Shown: positions 11,393-23,406, counted from the first letter of the stretch. The stretch: DNA of 64,000 nt from Tetragonia tetragonoides (GCA_038025085.1 CM076148.1:5611501-5675500), one strand, 5' to 3'. The notes: generated by a model not told the origin, from the letters alone. Numbers and translations: made by a program.

Positions 11393-11833
11393 ATGGAACT
11401 TGGTTTCAAATTGCAGCGATTGCATTTTGCATTTCTCTGTTTACTAATCTTTTCTATCTTGATCTCTGTGAACGCTCTAAAAGCTCTGTCCGTACTCTCT
11501 TCCTCTCCCCAGTCGCTGTCGCCATTCAGGCTGACTCCTTTGAAGTACTCTCTCTATTTTTCTGCTACTCTTTCTTGACTTAAGGACTTGTGTGCCCCCC
11601 TTTAAGTTTGCTTGCATGTTTCGAGTCAGTTTTGCATTTCTTGTTTCTGAATTTTCACATGACATTGCCAGATTCAGGTTAGAAGTGAATATCCAAGGAG
11701 AGAAAATGCGGTGCGTTTACTATCTTTAGTTAAAACTACTTTTTGAGTTTTCTCCATCTGATTCAGGTCTGCCTTTGGTAAACTTAAGCCATTGAAAAGG
11801 GCACCTGCACCCAGTGCAGAAGCTTCTCACTAA
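11393..11833 (+). CDS. Candidate small secreted peptide precursor, three exons
   Basis: I assemble three exons: 11393-11544, 11672-11710 and 11767-11833. Both introns are GT-AG (127 and 56 nt), and the joints keep one frame from ATG to TAA, giving 85 residues. Residues 1-30 form an uncleaved-looking start followed by a strong hydrophobic run (FAFLCLLIFSILISVNA), typical of a signal peptide. The rest is basic and ends in FGKLKPLKRAPAPSAEASH. The short Pro/Ser-rich, basic tail with a C-terminal His recalls processed plant peptide hormones, but I do not recognise a named family and assign no function. The second intron is unusually short for a plant. The frame consistency across two splice junctions is the main evidence; a chance match is possible. 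Confidence 0.55.
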
Positions 11834-12124
11834 AGTGGAGGCTGCTTCTGCGACTTGAAGCAATGGCATGCAGGTGACATGCACAGCCTTATGTTATTTA
11901 TGCCGCTAACCAAAAACCTCATTAGATTGTTTCAGTATTTACTGTTTTTGCTTTCACTTAACTGTCTTTTCAGTGAATGGAGTGCGAAAATCTGACATAT
12001 TTCCATTAAAATTCGAGATACTGAGCAACTTCGCGCTCCGCTGAGATTCAGAATGTAGTTCCAGTCATTGTAGATTTGGGTTCAACTGATTGTGCTTCAT
12101 TTGTAGCGATCACATCAGCATTGG

Positions 12125-12160
12125 TGCTGTTTCCATGGTGTTGGTGTGGCGGAAACAGCA
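12125..12160 (+). other. Perfect 10-bp inverted repeat (hairpin)
   Basis: TGCTGTTTCC at 12125-12134 and GGAAACAGCA at 12151-12160 are exact reverse complements around a 16-nt loop. The position is about 290 nt after the stop of the small peptide gene, so it could lie in its 3' UTR. The stem is too short for a microRNA precursor. Confidence 0.5.
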
Positions 12161-12468
12161 AAGCCAGACCACCTTGTCAAGAGTGGATTTCTGTTTTGCC
12201 TTTGCGAATCAAGTTACTGTACTGAAAATGTAACAAGATGTTTGACAATGAGTAGCTTTTTGTAATATAAGGAGAACTATTTTCATGATGCGCAAACTGG
12301 ATCCATGTATTGATTGAACTTGAAAAACGTGACCACACATTGAACTTTAAAGGTGTTTCAGTGGATGATCAACACAACAGCAGATGCAAATATTTATCAA
12401 CGCCAATGTCCCCAGTGTATTTGTGCACAAGCGAGCACTTGTGAATGAGATACATTTCCAATACCTGA

Positions 12469-12683
12469 AACTTGAAAGGTCTACCAATAAGTGGTTGGTG
12501 TGAACGGTTCGGCACTCTCATCCCTTAAGCAAGGTCGAGGGTTCGAATCTTATGGATGGAAAAACTACTTAGTGGGAGCACTTTACCCCTTCATGAGCCG
12601 ACCTGGTGCGAGCAGGATTAGTCTTGGCCCAAAGAACTTGGGTGAACCTGTGGTCTAACCAAAAAAAAAAAACTTAAAAGGTC
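12469..12683 (+). mobile_element. tRNA-derived SINE, copy 2, with target-site duplication
   Basis: The SINE body (12482-12670) begins near AAGTGGTTGGTGTGAACGG and has a clear polymerase III box B, GGTTCGAATC, at about 12540. It ends with a run of A. It is flanked by near-identical 13-bp direct repeats, AACTTGAAAGGTC (12469-12481) and AACTTAAAAGGTC (12671-12683), with one mismatch. The same family occurs at 3020-3215. No coding capacity; it needs a LINE partner to move. Confidence 0.85.
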
Positions 12684-13261
12684 CATCGTGCTCTAAAATA
12701 GTAAATTGTGTCTGGCTGTCCACAATTACATGGCAATTTCTTAACTACTCCCAAATTGGCTACACAGAAGTAGTGGGTTTACTGTAATGAAGTAGTGGAT
12801 TAGTAATAATAATAAATTAGACTACGGATGGACCATACATCCAACCCGCTTGGCACTGTAATAGGTCCGAGACCGAACCTAAAAGCCAAAATGTCACTGG
12901 CAAACAGCAGCATAGTGAAGAATTTAATTTATAACTTGAAAAAAAAAACTAATGGGCCAGTAACATTGATATCCTTTGGAAGATGGAATGAAAAACTCTT
13001 GCCATTTCCAGAAAAAAAATAAAATTGTCATCAAATCGTTCCATGATTAACTCACAATTTCAATTTCCAAGTGGACAGAAAGCAGTTGCAACCAGTGGAA
13101 CCTCACACGGCTCACAGATGTATAATCCCCCAACAACAGGGGTTACAGGATCCAAGTGACAATCAGCTCTGAAGACTGAAGCCAACATCAACAACAATTA
13201 TAGTTCTTCATCAATCTTTGTTTGCAGCAGAAATGGACAACTTCCCTTACAAAAATGTTGA
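12684..13261. other. Intergenic and likely 3' UTR of the DUF2921 gene
   Basis: No gene is supported. The last bases before 13262 lie directly downstream of the stop codon of the minus-strand DUF2921 gene, so its 3' UTR is expected here. Confidence 0.5.
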
Positions 13262-16054
13262 TTATAATCCTTCAGGTACTTTCTCATAAGCAACATTGTC
13301 CCTGAATCTCTTTGGAAGTACCGATCGCCCACCAAACCGCTGCTGTAAGAAAATAAGGATGACAAACGCCAGACCAAAGCAAGAGATAAGGATATCCCAT
13401 GAGGTGGAATAGTAATTCATTCCAGGGTTTGCGTATATATACCAAGGATCAAGTTTCCATGTAGAACTATGAGCCCTAAACAAATCATAACCATGTGGTA
13501 GCAACCGGATGATTGTTGTCCCAACATAATATGGAAGGGAAAGAGCCTTATCTTTGGAGTCGGAGAACACATTGAACATCATCTGTGGGAGCAGGAAGGC
13601 ATCTAGAACGAAACCAGCATACGACTTGACATCACGCCAGAAGGGAAGGGAAGGACTAGGCTGTAGATTTATTTGCCGAAATGGTTTACTGTCTGAACCC
13701 CTCAATATATGTACAAACCAAACAATCAGCGCCCCACATGCATGTAGAGGCAAAGAGTACCAGATAACCTTCTTTTCTGATGCCCACAAGGTTTTTGGTC
13801 TCCCTTCTTCTCCCCTTGCATACCACGCGAGTTGCAGGAGACGGAACTCCAGAAGAAAAGCTACCATCGTGATAACCCTAACTAAAACTTCATTCACTTC
13901 AAGCCATCCACCACTTCCGAAGAGCACAGTTTTCTTAGTGGGGCTCGACAGGAAAAATGCTTCCATATTCAACAGCAGTGGAATCATGTGGCCAAGTGTG
14001 ATAACAACAAGCATTACAATTGAAATAGATGGAAGGACATCTGGATGCCTTTTCACATAAAATAACTGCACCCCAACAAAGATGCATGTTAGAGTATTTG
14101 AAATCAACACCATGGCAATCTCAAAATCCATCCTCAAAAAGACATTGTCAACTTGGCTCATTGTGAGAGAAGTTGCAGACAAATCCAGACGGTCAAAGTA
14201 GAGAGGGTCTGACTTTGCACGTTTGCTTTCAATAGTTCCCTTGACCACCTCACCACCATTTTTATCTCTAGGAGGAAACTGAATGTTGATAAAAATATCA
14301 CAGTCCAGTTTACTTGTATTCAGTGGCACATTTCCAACTGTTTCACGATTCCAACAGCCTACCATACAAAGTCGTCCAGCTTCAGTATCATATATACCTT
14401 CAGCAGATATTACTACAGTTTTATTTGGTGGTAAAAATCCACTACCAACCTTAAATACATCTTTAGAAGAAAAAGATATCTGATAGGTAAGGTTTAGCAA
14501 TCCATTGTGGCTACTATTTACTGGGACAGCAGAATTCTGCTTCGGTACTATTGAAGAGCGGTAATATGGATAGATGTCCTGCACAAAACGTTCGCCAACA
14601 AACACGGAGTGAGCCTTGCCCCACGCTCCTTGTCCCTTGCTATTTCTCACATCCATATCAAATTTCATATCCTGGGAATAGGGATCAGAGAAACTCTTTC
14701 CTTTGTGCTTGAAGTATTTCTTCTCAGCACAGTATTTCTTCACTCTCTCAATTTCAGTATATTTATATTTCATCTCTGGAAGTGCTGCTCTCATGGACCC
14801 AGCAGCTCGAATTTCACTTCTATCAAAGTAACCATGTTCATCCACACTCTTGTTACTCCATATATGCCCATTAATAACACTTGGAGTTCTAATAGTCAAA
14901 GACGCAGGAAATGTAAAATTCACTCTCACAGAACAATCCCCAACAGAAGCACTCAACGGAGAATCCGTGAAATTCAAAACCCTACAAGCAACAAAGCAAA
15001 GCTGATTGTTTCCTGCATTCCATGCTCCCTCAGCAACCAATACCCTACTAGGATCCCATGGCTGGCGATAACCATGACGAATATCACTATTATTCGAAAA
15101 ACCAAAAGCAACCCGAACCATCCTCTGATCAGAGCAATCGATTTCATTCAACGACATAAACCTCGGCAAAAACCCAAGAATCACATCAAGCTGACTGCAA
15201 TTCCTACCATCACATGAACTACTATAACCCAACTCAAAATAATCAGACAGGCTCCCAAAATGATAACAACTACGAAACGGCCCCCCCAACCCAATAGTTA
15301 CATTTGACAAAGCATCACTCCCAGTTTCAAACCCACTATCAATCTCATCTTTAATCAATGTATACTCATAGTTCATCCTAGCAAACGCCATCATGGAAAT
15401 TGGCTTAAAATAAGTATCACTACCCTCAAAATTCAAACTTTCCAATGTACCAGTAACCAAACTAGAAGTAATAACAGAACTATTCAAATAATTTGCCTTA
15501 AAAACAACATCAAATTCTAAAGCCTTACCATTGGGTGATCTCCTTGTTCCAAATCCCACCATACAGAGTTGCCCAGAAGCTGAATTCCAAAACCCAGATA
15601 CCAAAAACCTCAAATTCATTACAGGAAATCTAGGACCCCCATAAACACTGAGCAAATTTCGACGGCGAAACCTGACAACTCTGACAATTAATGTGGCCTC
15701 AATCTTGAAAACCCCATTTGCAACTGTGTTGAAAATTGTTCTAGGGCTGAGATTTGCAGTAATCTGAGAATTGGTCCCAAATATCTGGTCACCATTGGTG
15801 ACATAAGCGCCAGAAAAGCTTGGAACTTGGGTAGTGAAAAGATGGACACCAGTTGGGTTTGTTTCAGGGACGATTTGGTTACAGTGTTGTGGGTATGATA
15901 TTCTTGATGGGATTGTGTGAGGGGTTATACTGCGTGAGAAAGTTGGGTTGAGGGTTGTAAGAGAGAGAATGAGAAAGAAGAAGATGTGGGTGAGAGAGAA
16001 ATTGAAGGGATAAACCCTAATGGAAAAAGGGGAGAAGCAGCTGAGACTGCCCAT
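13262..16054 (-). CDS. DUF2921 multi-pass membrane protein
   Basis: Intronless minus-strand gene of 930 codons plus stop, starting at the ATG at 16054 (MGSLSCFSP). The open frame continues 15 codons upstream but without an ATG. A hydrophobic segment (about residues 20-38) is a likely signal peptide or anchor. The extracytoplasmic part has three repeated modules, each with an LCMVG-like signature (near 163, 353 and 563) and several N-glycosylation-type sites. From about residue 645 to 890 there are six or seven membrane spans. The conserved tail includes SYAGFVLDAFLLPQMMFNVFSDS and YYVGTTIIRLLPHGYDLFRAHS. These motifs identify the plant DUF2921 family. Some family members carry a C-terminal RING (FLY1-type ligases, from memory); this one ends KRFRDNVAYEKVPEGL without a RING. 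The molecular function is unknown. Confidence 0.88.
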   Translation of the reverse strand: MGSLSCFSPFSIRVYPFNFSLTHIFFFLILSLTTLNPTFSRSITPHTIPSRISYPQHCNQIVPETNPTGVHLFTTQVPSFSGAYVTNGDQIFGTNSQITANLSPRTIFNTVANGVFKIEATLIVRVVRFRRRNLLSVYGGPRFPVMNLRFLVSGFWNSASGQLCMVGFGTRRSPNGKALEFDVVFKANYLNSSVITSSLVTGTLESLNFEGSDTYFKPISMMAFARMNYEYTLIKDEIDSGFETGSDALSNVTIGLGGPFRSCYHFGSLSDYFELGYSSSCDGRNCSQLDVILGFLPRFMSLNEIDCSDQRMVRVAFGFSNNSDIRHGYRQPWDPSRVLVAEGAWNAGNNQLCFVACRVLNFTDSPLSASVGDCSVRVNFTFPASLTIRTPSVINGHIWSNKSVDEHGYFDRSEIRAAGSMRAALPEMKYKYTEIERVKKYCAEKKYFKHKGKSFSDPYSQDMKFDMDVRNSKGQGAWGKAHSVFVGERFVQDIYPYYRSSIVPKQNSAVPVNSSHNGLLNLTYQISFSSKDVFKVGSGFLPPNKTVVISAEGIYDTEAGRLCMVGCWNRETVGNVPLNTSKLDCDIFINIQFPPRDKNGGEVVKGTIESKRAKSDPLYFDRLDLSATSLTMSQVDNVFLRMDFEIAMVLISNTLTCIFVGVQLFYVKRHPDVLPSISIVMLVVITLGHMIPLLLNMEAFFLSSPTKKTVLFGSGGWLEVNEVLVRVITMVAFLLEFRLLQLAWYARGEEGRPKTLWASEKKVIWYSLPLHACGALIVWFVHILRGSDSKPFRQINLQPSPSLPFWRDVKSYAGFVLDAFLLPQMMFNVFSDSKDKALSLPYYVGTTIIRLLPHGYDLFRAHSSTWKLDPWYIYANPGMNYYSTSWDILISCFGLAFVILIFLQQRFGGRSVLPKRFRDNVAYEKVPEGL

Positions 16055-17116
16055 TGTTTCTTGTTGATGAATCACAGTGTAGAAATGGTCAAAATGCAAG
16101 AGCTCTTAGATCTTAGAATTACTCCTATGATTTATACCTGTTGAGTGTTCAGTGATAGTGTTGACTTTTTTTTTTGTTTTTTTTGGGTGAGATGTTGACT
16201 TGGATCTTGGGGTTTAAATATGTCCCTTTTGGCCTTGCCTGGTTTAGTACTCAAAATCGTCATTACATACATCACACATTCACACATGAGACAAATTTGT
16301 GTCGGTTCAATTGAGTAGGCATTGGCATGTAAAACACTCTATATAAGCATTTTCCATATAATATACGGCAATATGTAGGGGAGTGCTTTTTAGATCTTAT
16401 CCGGTCTGTTCAATTTAGTTTAGCAACTATCATTTGTTATTTTGGTGGTTTTCAGTTCATTTTAGTGGTTTTCTGTTTTGTTTAGTGGTTTTCCGTTTAG
16501 AATCTTATATTTTGTGTTACATAACAAGTGGTGTTCAGTTCAATTCAGTGCAGTGGTGTTCAGTTCAATTCAGTGTAGTGGTTTTCAGCTCAGTGTGAAA
16601 GTCTCCATTTCATTTCAATATTGTCGAATTCTATTCAGTTCAGCCCAATTTAAAAAAAATACAATTCACCTAACAATTAGAAAAATGTGACACGAAAAAT
16701 AAATCCAGATTTGGGAAATTAAACAAAAAGGATACGAAATTTGCATGAATTGTATATAATTCCAAGTTTGAACCTTTGTTACCAAAAGTCTCTTAAGGCA
16801 GATGGTACATCTTAATAACTTAGCATTGTTAGAGTCACATTCATGTCACATGACTTTTATGAGGATAATAAGATTGAAAAATGCAAAACCCCCCTCACTC
16901 TAAAGGGTTATAGATACTCTCTTGTGTACCGAATTAGCTTTACTAATTTTTTAGGTACATATCTTAAAATAAGATGGTCAAAAATAACGCTTTTTGTTCA
17001 AAATGTTAATTCGTCTCCCCCTCAAAAATAAATGAATTGCAAAGTCGTCTCATAGTAATACCGATTTATAATATTTTGCCATAAACCCAATCCGAAATAC
17101 AAATACTCTATGAGAC
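16055..17116. other. Upstream region of the DUF2921 gene with TTCAGTTCA repeats
   Basis: Promoter and leader sequence of the minus-strand DUF2921 gene is expected just after 16054. Positions 16430-16660 hold a degenerate repeat alternating GTGGTTTTCAGTT and CAATTCAGTGTAGTGGT. No reading frame is credible. Confidence 0.5.
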
Positions 17117-17404
17117 TAAGGCTCTGTTTGGTTCACCTTAATTTTACTTAAATTCAGCTCAGTCCAGCTAAGTTCAGTTCATGTGTAATTTTATAACTCA
17201 TATAACTTTTTATTCCGAAATAATTTCATGATGATAATTATGTCATCGGAAAGATCTCAAAGCATACTTTCAAATGAGTCCAATATTGACTATGTCTGGA
17301 CTAATTTTAAATGGTTAACGATTAAATTTAAAAAATCAATTCAGTTCAGTTAAGTTCATTTCATTTATACTCAGTTTTATCCAGGTAAATCAAACGGAGC
17401 CTAA
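17117..17404. mobile_element. Tourist-like (PIF/Harbinger) MITE with TAA duplication
   Basis: A 282-bp element (17120-17401) has terminal inverted repeats. The left end is GGCTCTGTTTGGTTCACC, and the right end, read on the other strand, is GGCTCCGTTTGATTTACC. It is flanked on both sides by TAA (17117-17119 and 17402-17404), the trinucleotide duplicated by PIF/Harbinger transposases. No coding capacity. Confidence 0.85.
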
Positions 17405-18182
17405 GTTAACCGAACTTAATCAAAGGTTACTCTCCATAGGTTACTCTCCATAGAGGACACCCATGAAATTTCTTCCCTTTACTTCAACCTTAGCCAGAGA
17501 AGGTATGCTATGGTCGCAGATGCTCGATTATGGAGAAAAAACCTCACGACTTTTCAGCTTCACCATGCACTTAGTTTTGGATGCATCCAACCTCAATGTT
17601 TATGTCTACAATATTTTCTTCCAATAAGACAGTAATGCACAGAAGACCATGGAAATGCAGGTGGTAAGCACATTGGCATTGCCAGGAGATTGCGCTACAT
17701 CTAGATATGCATATATAGGCAGGATAAGAATATATTTAAAGGGTAATCAACAGGTACAAGCAAATTATATTACAATTTTCTTTTTATTTCACACATTTTC
17801 AACACATTGTATATTACAATTAGATCAAGAACAATATAGGACCTTAACATCCCTAACAGTATACACAAATTACAGTACACACAGTGTTGCAAAAGACTTT
17901 ACACACAAACGCTCAGACTTCTGACAGGCGCACACCAAGAAAAGCTGCTTATAAACAAGCACACATTAGTACCTTACACACTTTTTTTTCTTTCTTTCTC
18001 CTTTTTTCTTTTTCTTTTTTTCTTTTTTTCTTTCTTTCCCATTTTTTTTCCTTTTTCTTTATAATTTTTTTTTCACCCAGCTCTATTCATGTCATGAAAA
18101 GAGATCTAAAGAGATACTCCTGATTTACAGTACTATACACAAGGCAACTTCAGCAACCAAAAGAGGCTTTTTCTACAGATTC
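17405..18182. other. Intergenic and PHO2 3' UTR
   Basis: The part nearest 18182 is downstream of the PHO2 stop codon and is the expected 3' UTR. A long T/C tract occupies about 17985-18075. No gene is supported. Confidence 0.5.
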
Positions 18183-21100
18183 TCAATTTTGTAGCTCGAT
18201 GAAGTGCCTGCAATCAATTCCTTTGTCAGAAAATGCTTCCACGAGCTTGGGAAAGAGCTTAGCCAGCATAATTTTGAAGCCTGTGGAATTTCCCTTTTCA
18301 AGCTCAGTCCTGGTCTCGAAACCAATTGGAGCCCCTTCCATATAAGCCTTGCAGGCTGATAGAATATGCTGTGATCGCCTTTCAAAGTGTTCTTCAACAA
18401 GTCCTTCAAAATGCTGCACAAGTGGAGTAAACAAATTTCTAGTTTAGTTTTGGAGATGAGAAAACTCACCCTTGAACACAAATGCTATTGATAATAAGAA
18501 TATTTGAGAAAATCGGAATTGATTTCAGTCGCATAAACTTCTCTTTTCAAACCTGTCCAGTTCTTCACCGTCCCACTTACAATCTTATTACTAATAACAT
18601 GTCAAAACTTTGATTAATTTATTTGACTTTGACAACATTTTTACTGATAAGGTCCCTGTGAAAACATCCTTGGTTGTTTTGGAGAAGAATATATCAAAAG
18701 TTTCAGGAGTGGATTCCCAAACAAGTCATCTTTTAGTTCTATTTGAATATGAAAGCCTTGACAGATCATAACAGAGAGATATCGGAAAAAAACAATGTCA
18801 GCGTATACATAATTATCTAAACAGTCAAACTCATCCAGATGACAAAAAATTATCATGGAAGACTCCAAATGAAATGAGATGTTAAGAATGCACAAGTGAC
18901 ATAGCGCAAATCCACTGCAAAAATCAAAGAAGCTTCTTTCCCCTCTTTCTTTTTATACCCCCTTTCAAATATAAGCATGTTACCATTTGAAGTTAAAGCC
19001 AAAAATAGAATAAGCAACAACTAACTTAGAAGTTGGAAGTGGCCATCGTACCTTGGGCGGTTTCCGCAGTAGGTATAGCATAGATTTGCATGTGCCGAGG
19101 TATGCATTCTCATTGTAACTCACAGAATTCTTCTCTCCTTCTGCTCTCCCTATTTGCTTGTCATATCCTGCCTCGTTAAAATAAGGCTTCTCATTAAGCA
19201 CAAGGGCCTGAAGGGAGAGAAGAACTTGAAGAATAGTAGAGCTTTCTGGATTCCAAACTTCAGAGCCAACACCAGTCCATGTATTGAGGAGACTGAGGCA
19301 CACCTTTCCTGACTCGTAGAGGTTTGGATTGAGACGCAAACCACCAGAGTGGTAGTGCACCAGCTACACAAGATTTTGGAACACAATATGACATCCAATT
19401 AAGCTCATACAATAAGGTAATACACATAAACAATATACTTGGTTCAACGTTTTAACTTCTATAATCCCTAAATAAAAGTATGCAAAAGCATATAAGCTTC
19501 TGAAATTATTCCAGCATGTTAGGTAAAGAAATCAAAGGAATGAAGTCTTACAGGTGGTACATGGGGATAATCAGGAGGAAGCAATATATCGAAAAAGAAA
19601 AGACCATCATGGTATGGAGTTCCAGGAGCACCAGCAATGGCTGCACGAAGCAGATCCATCCTCTCCTCATAGATACGGACATAAATGGTTTCTGCTTCAA
19701 TAAAAATATAACCTTAGAACAAGATCACGAAGAGAAATTGAACCTATCTTGCATATTTCTACATTAGCGTGAAAAAAAAGGCATTAAGACTAAAGATACT
19801 AAGATTAAGCTCTTACCAGGAAGATCTTTCTCTAGAATGCTCCATTCCTGTCGGACCTTTCTCAGCCAACCCTTTTTCACCTGTAAAAACAAATAGCAAA
19901 AACATCATTATACAAGTTCAGCAAGTGTTATTAGTCGATCTGCTGGGAAAAGATACGGTCTTGCCTGAGATAATGCTGCTGCCTCACCAGTACCGTTAAC
20001 AAAGTGATGGTCAGAGCAATCACCAACCACATCAAACTGTGTGAAACGTCTTTTGTTCACTTTAAAGGGTGGGAGTTCTGTATTCTCTGAACTCTCTTTG
20101 GATTCCTGCTCCAAATTCGTCCTCTCATACGTGTCAAATTCATTGACTGCCATTGTAGGGATGCCTGAGAACATGTCACAAGATTCAAGAATGTCTTGTT
20201 CATCAAATAAGTTGCCTTCACTGAGTACACGTGCACATGACATTGCTTGTGGTGGAGATGTTGAGCCATGTGATCTGAAGAAATTTCCAGAAATGCTTGT
20301 AAAGAAAGCCACAGCAGCTTGAGAAAGGCTGAAGAAACGAGAATTGCTCTGGTCATTTTGACAATCTACTGCTGCACCATCCGTGGTGTCTGATGAATCC
20401 TGAACACAGATATATTCTTTAGAGTTTAGACTTTACTTCTTTCTTTTTTCCTTGTCGGGTCAACAGGGAGCATTTCAAAAAAAAAAATAGTAGTACCTAA
20501 CAATCAGCTTATAAAAGCCAGGAAGCTAATGATGATCGTCAAACTCAGTCAGTTTCAGAGAAGACAAGTGAAACCTAATGGTGAAATACCAAATATATCA
20601 TCAAGATTATGGCAAAAACACGGTTTTCTTATGTCCTGATGAATTCAATATTATATCAAGAAAAATATGTGGATAGTATCGATTTTCCTAAAATGATTGG
20701 CCTTCACATAATTTACAGACAAAACAAAATTCATAAGAACTAATCATCTTCATTGAAGGAGGCAAAATGGCAAATTAGCAGCATTTTCTTACCAGGCTGC
20801 AACATATATAAAATGAAAGTTGATCCTTTTTCCTTCTTTCTTTGACTTTTGAAACTAAACAATTTTAAATTTTCAAATTTCTTTGTTTCCTAATTACATT
20901 GGATAGCTAAATGTTATGCGAAGCAGAATAAGAGACAAAAGCACACAGCTATCTTTTATTCTTTCTTTCTCCTCTTTACGTGTGTTTCTTTGGTGGTGTG
21001 GGATTGGTGGGGGAAGGGGTGGAAAAATACCTGATGGTGCACAGATTGTTTCTCATACTCAGTCATCTCATCATCGAATCTAGTAAAATTTTCTTCATGA

Positions 21101-22810
21101 AGAACATGAGTTGCTACTGACCCATCATCTTTTTCCATGCGAAGTATTTTGTAAGGTGCAACCTGAAACAATGAAATCCGACAGGATTTAGCAAGGTTTA
21201 TATAAATTATTTGAAGGCACGAAACATGCCCTTATTTGTGCAACCGAATAAGCAGTATAATAAGAACTAGCTCCATTGAATCATAAGCAGTATCAGTGAG
21301 ATTTCCTCTTCAAAGAACTTTTAGTGTTTTATCTTTTATGTCTGAAGGCACGAGTTTAAACTTGTTATTTTAGCAAGCAGTTAACTAATCCTATCTATGA
21401 TGTTCATACCTCTGTAGTAATTCCACTAGCCCATTGCACCACAATATCTCCATCCCTGAAGCCAATAACATTGCCGATACAGGACAAAAAACATATCTTC
21501 TGGATTTCAGTCAAATCTACACCATGGTCCTGACTTCTGAATCTACATGTATTATCCATGCTCATTCTATCAAACTGATCAACAAGATGGTCCTTATCTA
21601 ATTTGAAGACAATGTCACCAATGTTGAAGGAGAAGTCCGGGTGCTCCACTAATTCATAAGCGCTCACTGTTTCCTCCATCCTCCTCTCATCAGAATCTTT
21701 AGCACTTTCATCACTGCTTCTCCATCTTACCTTAACAGTCCGCTCATTTGCATCCACACATCTGACAACCCCCCATCTTCGGCTTGTTGAAAGAATTTGA
21801 TCGTCAGAACTAGCCTTTTCCAAAACAAATTGTTCAGGGAAAAAGTCATGAGCATTCACAACGCTGGCAGGGAAGAGAGATTGTGAATCCAACCCTGCTG
21901 AGCAGCTACCATCTTGCCACATCACATCAACTTTGATCTTTTTCTTCACAATGGAAAACATCTCATCAAATTTGGATTTGAAGTCCGTTGTTTGCAATCT
22001 GATTTCCGATTTGTTCTGACACACACCACCAGAATTGCTGGTCAAATCAGCAACTGGAAGGATACACCAGTCCCCAAGCTGCCAGTTTGCATGCAAAAAG
22101 CACGACAACAGGGTCAAGTTTTTGGGATCTTGCTGGCAGGGTGGAGGGGGCAAGGTAGTAGTGCTAACACCAACCATAGCAGAGGAAATCCAGTCAACAT
22201 ATACAAGTCCCACTTCCACAGAAAAAATGGTTCCTTCATTCTGATTCTTTTTGGACATGCCACATAACCATCCAGTTGATTTTGATCCAGTAGGGAGATC
22301 GACTTTAATTCTTTGCCCAGGGTGATATGGAAACAATGAATCGTCAAGCAAATTGGGAGTAAGTGGTGACAACTTTGCTTGATCAGTTCCCATGATTTCA
22401 CCCTTTGTTCCATCATCAAACAGAATGCCAACATTGTCAACCACTTTCTCCACCCTACCAAGCCATGGACCATGAATTACACAATCCCCAACCAAAATGG
22501 ATCGCATTTTCAACAGTTTTTCTGAATTCACGTCTTTTATGACTTTACCAAAAATATTTTCCAGGTCAACAAGCATTTCAACATTCACTATTCTACCCAT
22601 TTGTCCAGATGGATTTGCTACAGAACATACAATATCCCCATGCATGAAGCCTCTCTCAAATGAGAGAAAATCATCTATTTTCCCAATACTGTCCTCGAGG
22701 CTGGACAAGATACTCTGAGCATGTCCACTATAGATCGAAAAGATATCATCTTGATCATCAGTGCTGGTCTCACTGAAACTATCAACATCAGAATCACCAA
22801 ACAATTCCAT
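18183..22810 (-). CDS. PHO2: PHO2 / ubiquitin-conjugating enzyme E2 24
   Basis: E2 enzyme that marks phosphate transport proteins (PHO1, PHT1 and trafficking factors) for degradation at endomembranes. Coding exons run 22810-21410, 21162-21031, 20399-19965, 19880-19817, 19691-19552, 19363-19052 and 18413-18183, joining in one frame to 904 aa, against 907 in Arabidopsis. The long N-terminal region has the family blocks SFERGFMHGDIV, GLVYVDWI and VMWQDGSCS. The UBC fold occupies about residues 655-830, with FNEAGYDKQ and the active-site stretch ESGKVCLSLLNTW; the catalytic Cys is residue 746. The ATG at 22810 matches the usual acidic start (MELFGDSDVDS). A near-cognate upstream GTG was ignored. 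Exon 3 ends in a GC donor (CAG|GCAAGA). The leader carries miR399 sites, so phosphate starvation should repress this gene. Confidence 0.95.
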
Positions 22811-23406
22811 CGTCACAATTCCTGCATAGTATATACACCAACATACGAATTAAAACATAGGAGTATATCAGCTGAAACATGAAGCAAAAAGGTCATACAA
22901 AAAATAGTTTCATAACAATGTTTTCAAAAGGGCCGGACATACTAATTTGCATCAGAAGGTTGCAAAGTTTTGTCAAACTCAACTCTCTGATGATATTCAC
23001 AATTTCAGATAGATCTTACGTGAGAGATACACTAGGTCTAGAAGAAAGTAAAGGAGACATACTTTGGAGGTCCGGTCGGCGTCGAGCAACTTTGCAGATG
23101 AACGAACTGCTCACCAAATGGTACACTGATAAATCTGCTTGCGCAAATGTTCACTTGACAGGTACTGCACGAAGGACTTGCAGATGGTTAAGATTCTCAA
23201 AGTGACCTGATAATTGTCTGTCCTGCTGGACCTGATTTCTCTACAGAGAGATAGATAGTATCTCCAACAGGTGATTAAATGCCAAAGGAGATTTGCCCCT
23301 AAAGATAACAGGAGTCAGTTTAGGACTCCCGGGTGCCAAAGGAGATTTGCCCAACAAAATGGACTGAAAGTTGCCAAAGGAGATTTGCCCAAGTAAAGGG
23401 ACTGAT

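Noticed and set aside
14609..15217. 202-codon plus-strand frame opposite the DUF2921 gene
   Set aside because: Antisense shadow; the minus-strand protein has family motifs throughout.
16055..16099. Fifteen-codon N-terminal extension of the DUF2921 protein
   Set aside because: The extension opens with TTG; the first ATG is at 16054 and leads straight into a signal-like segment.
22811..22816. Extension of PHO2 two codons upstream of 22810
   Set aside because: The upstream codon is GTG, not ATG, and a splice acceptor lies a few bases further on.
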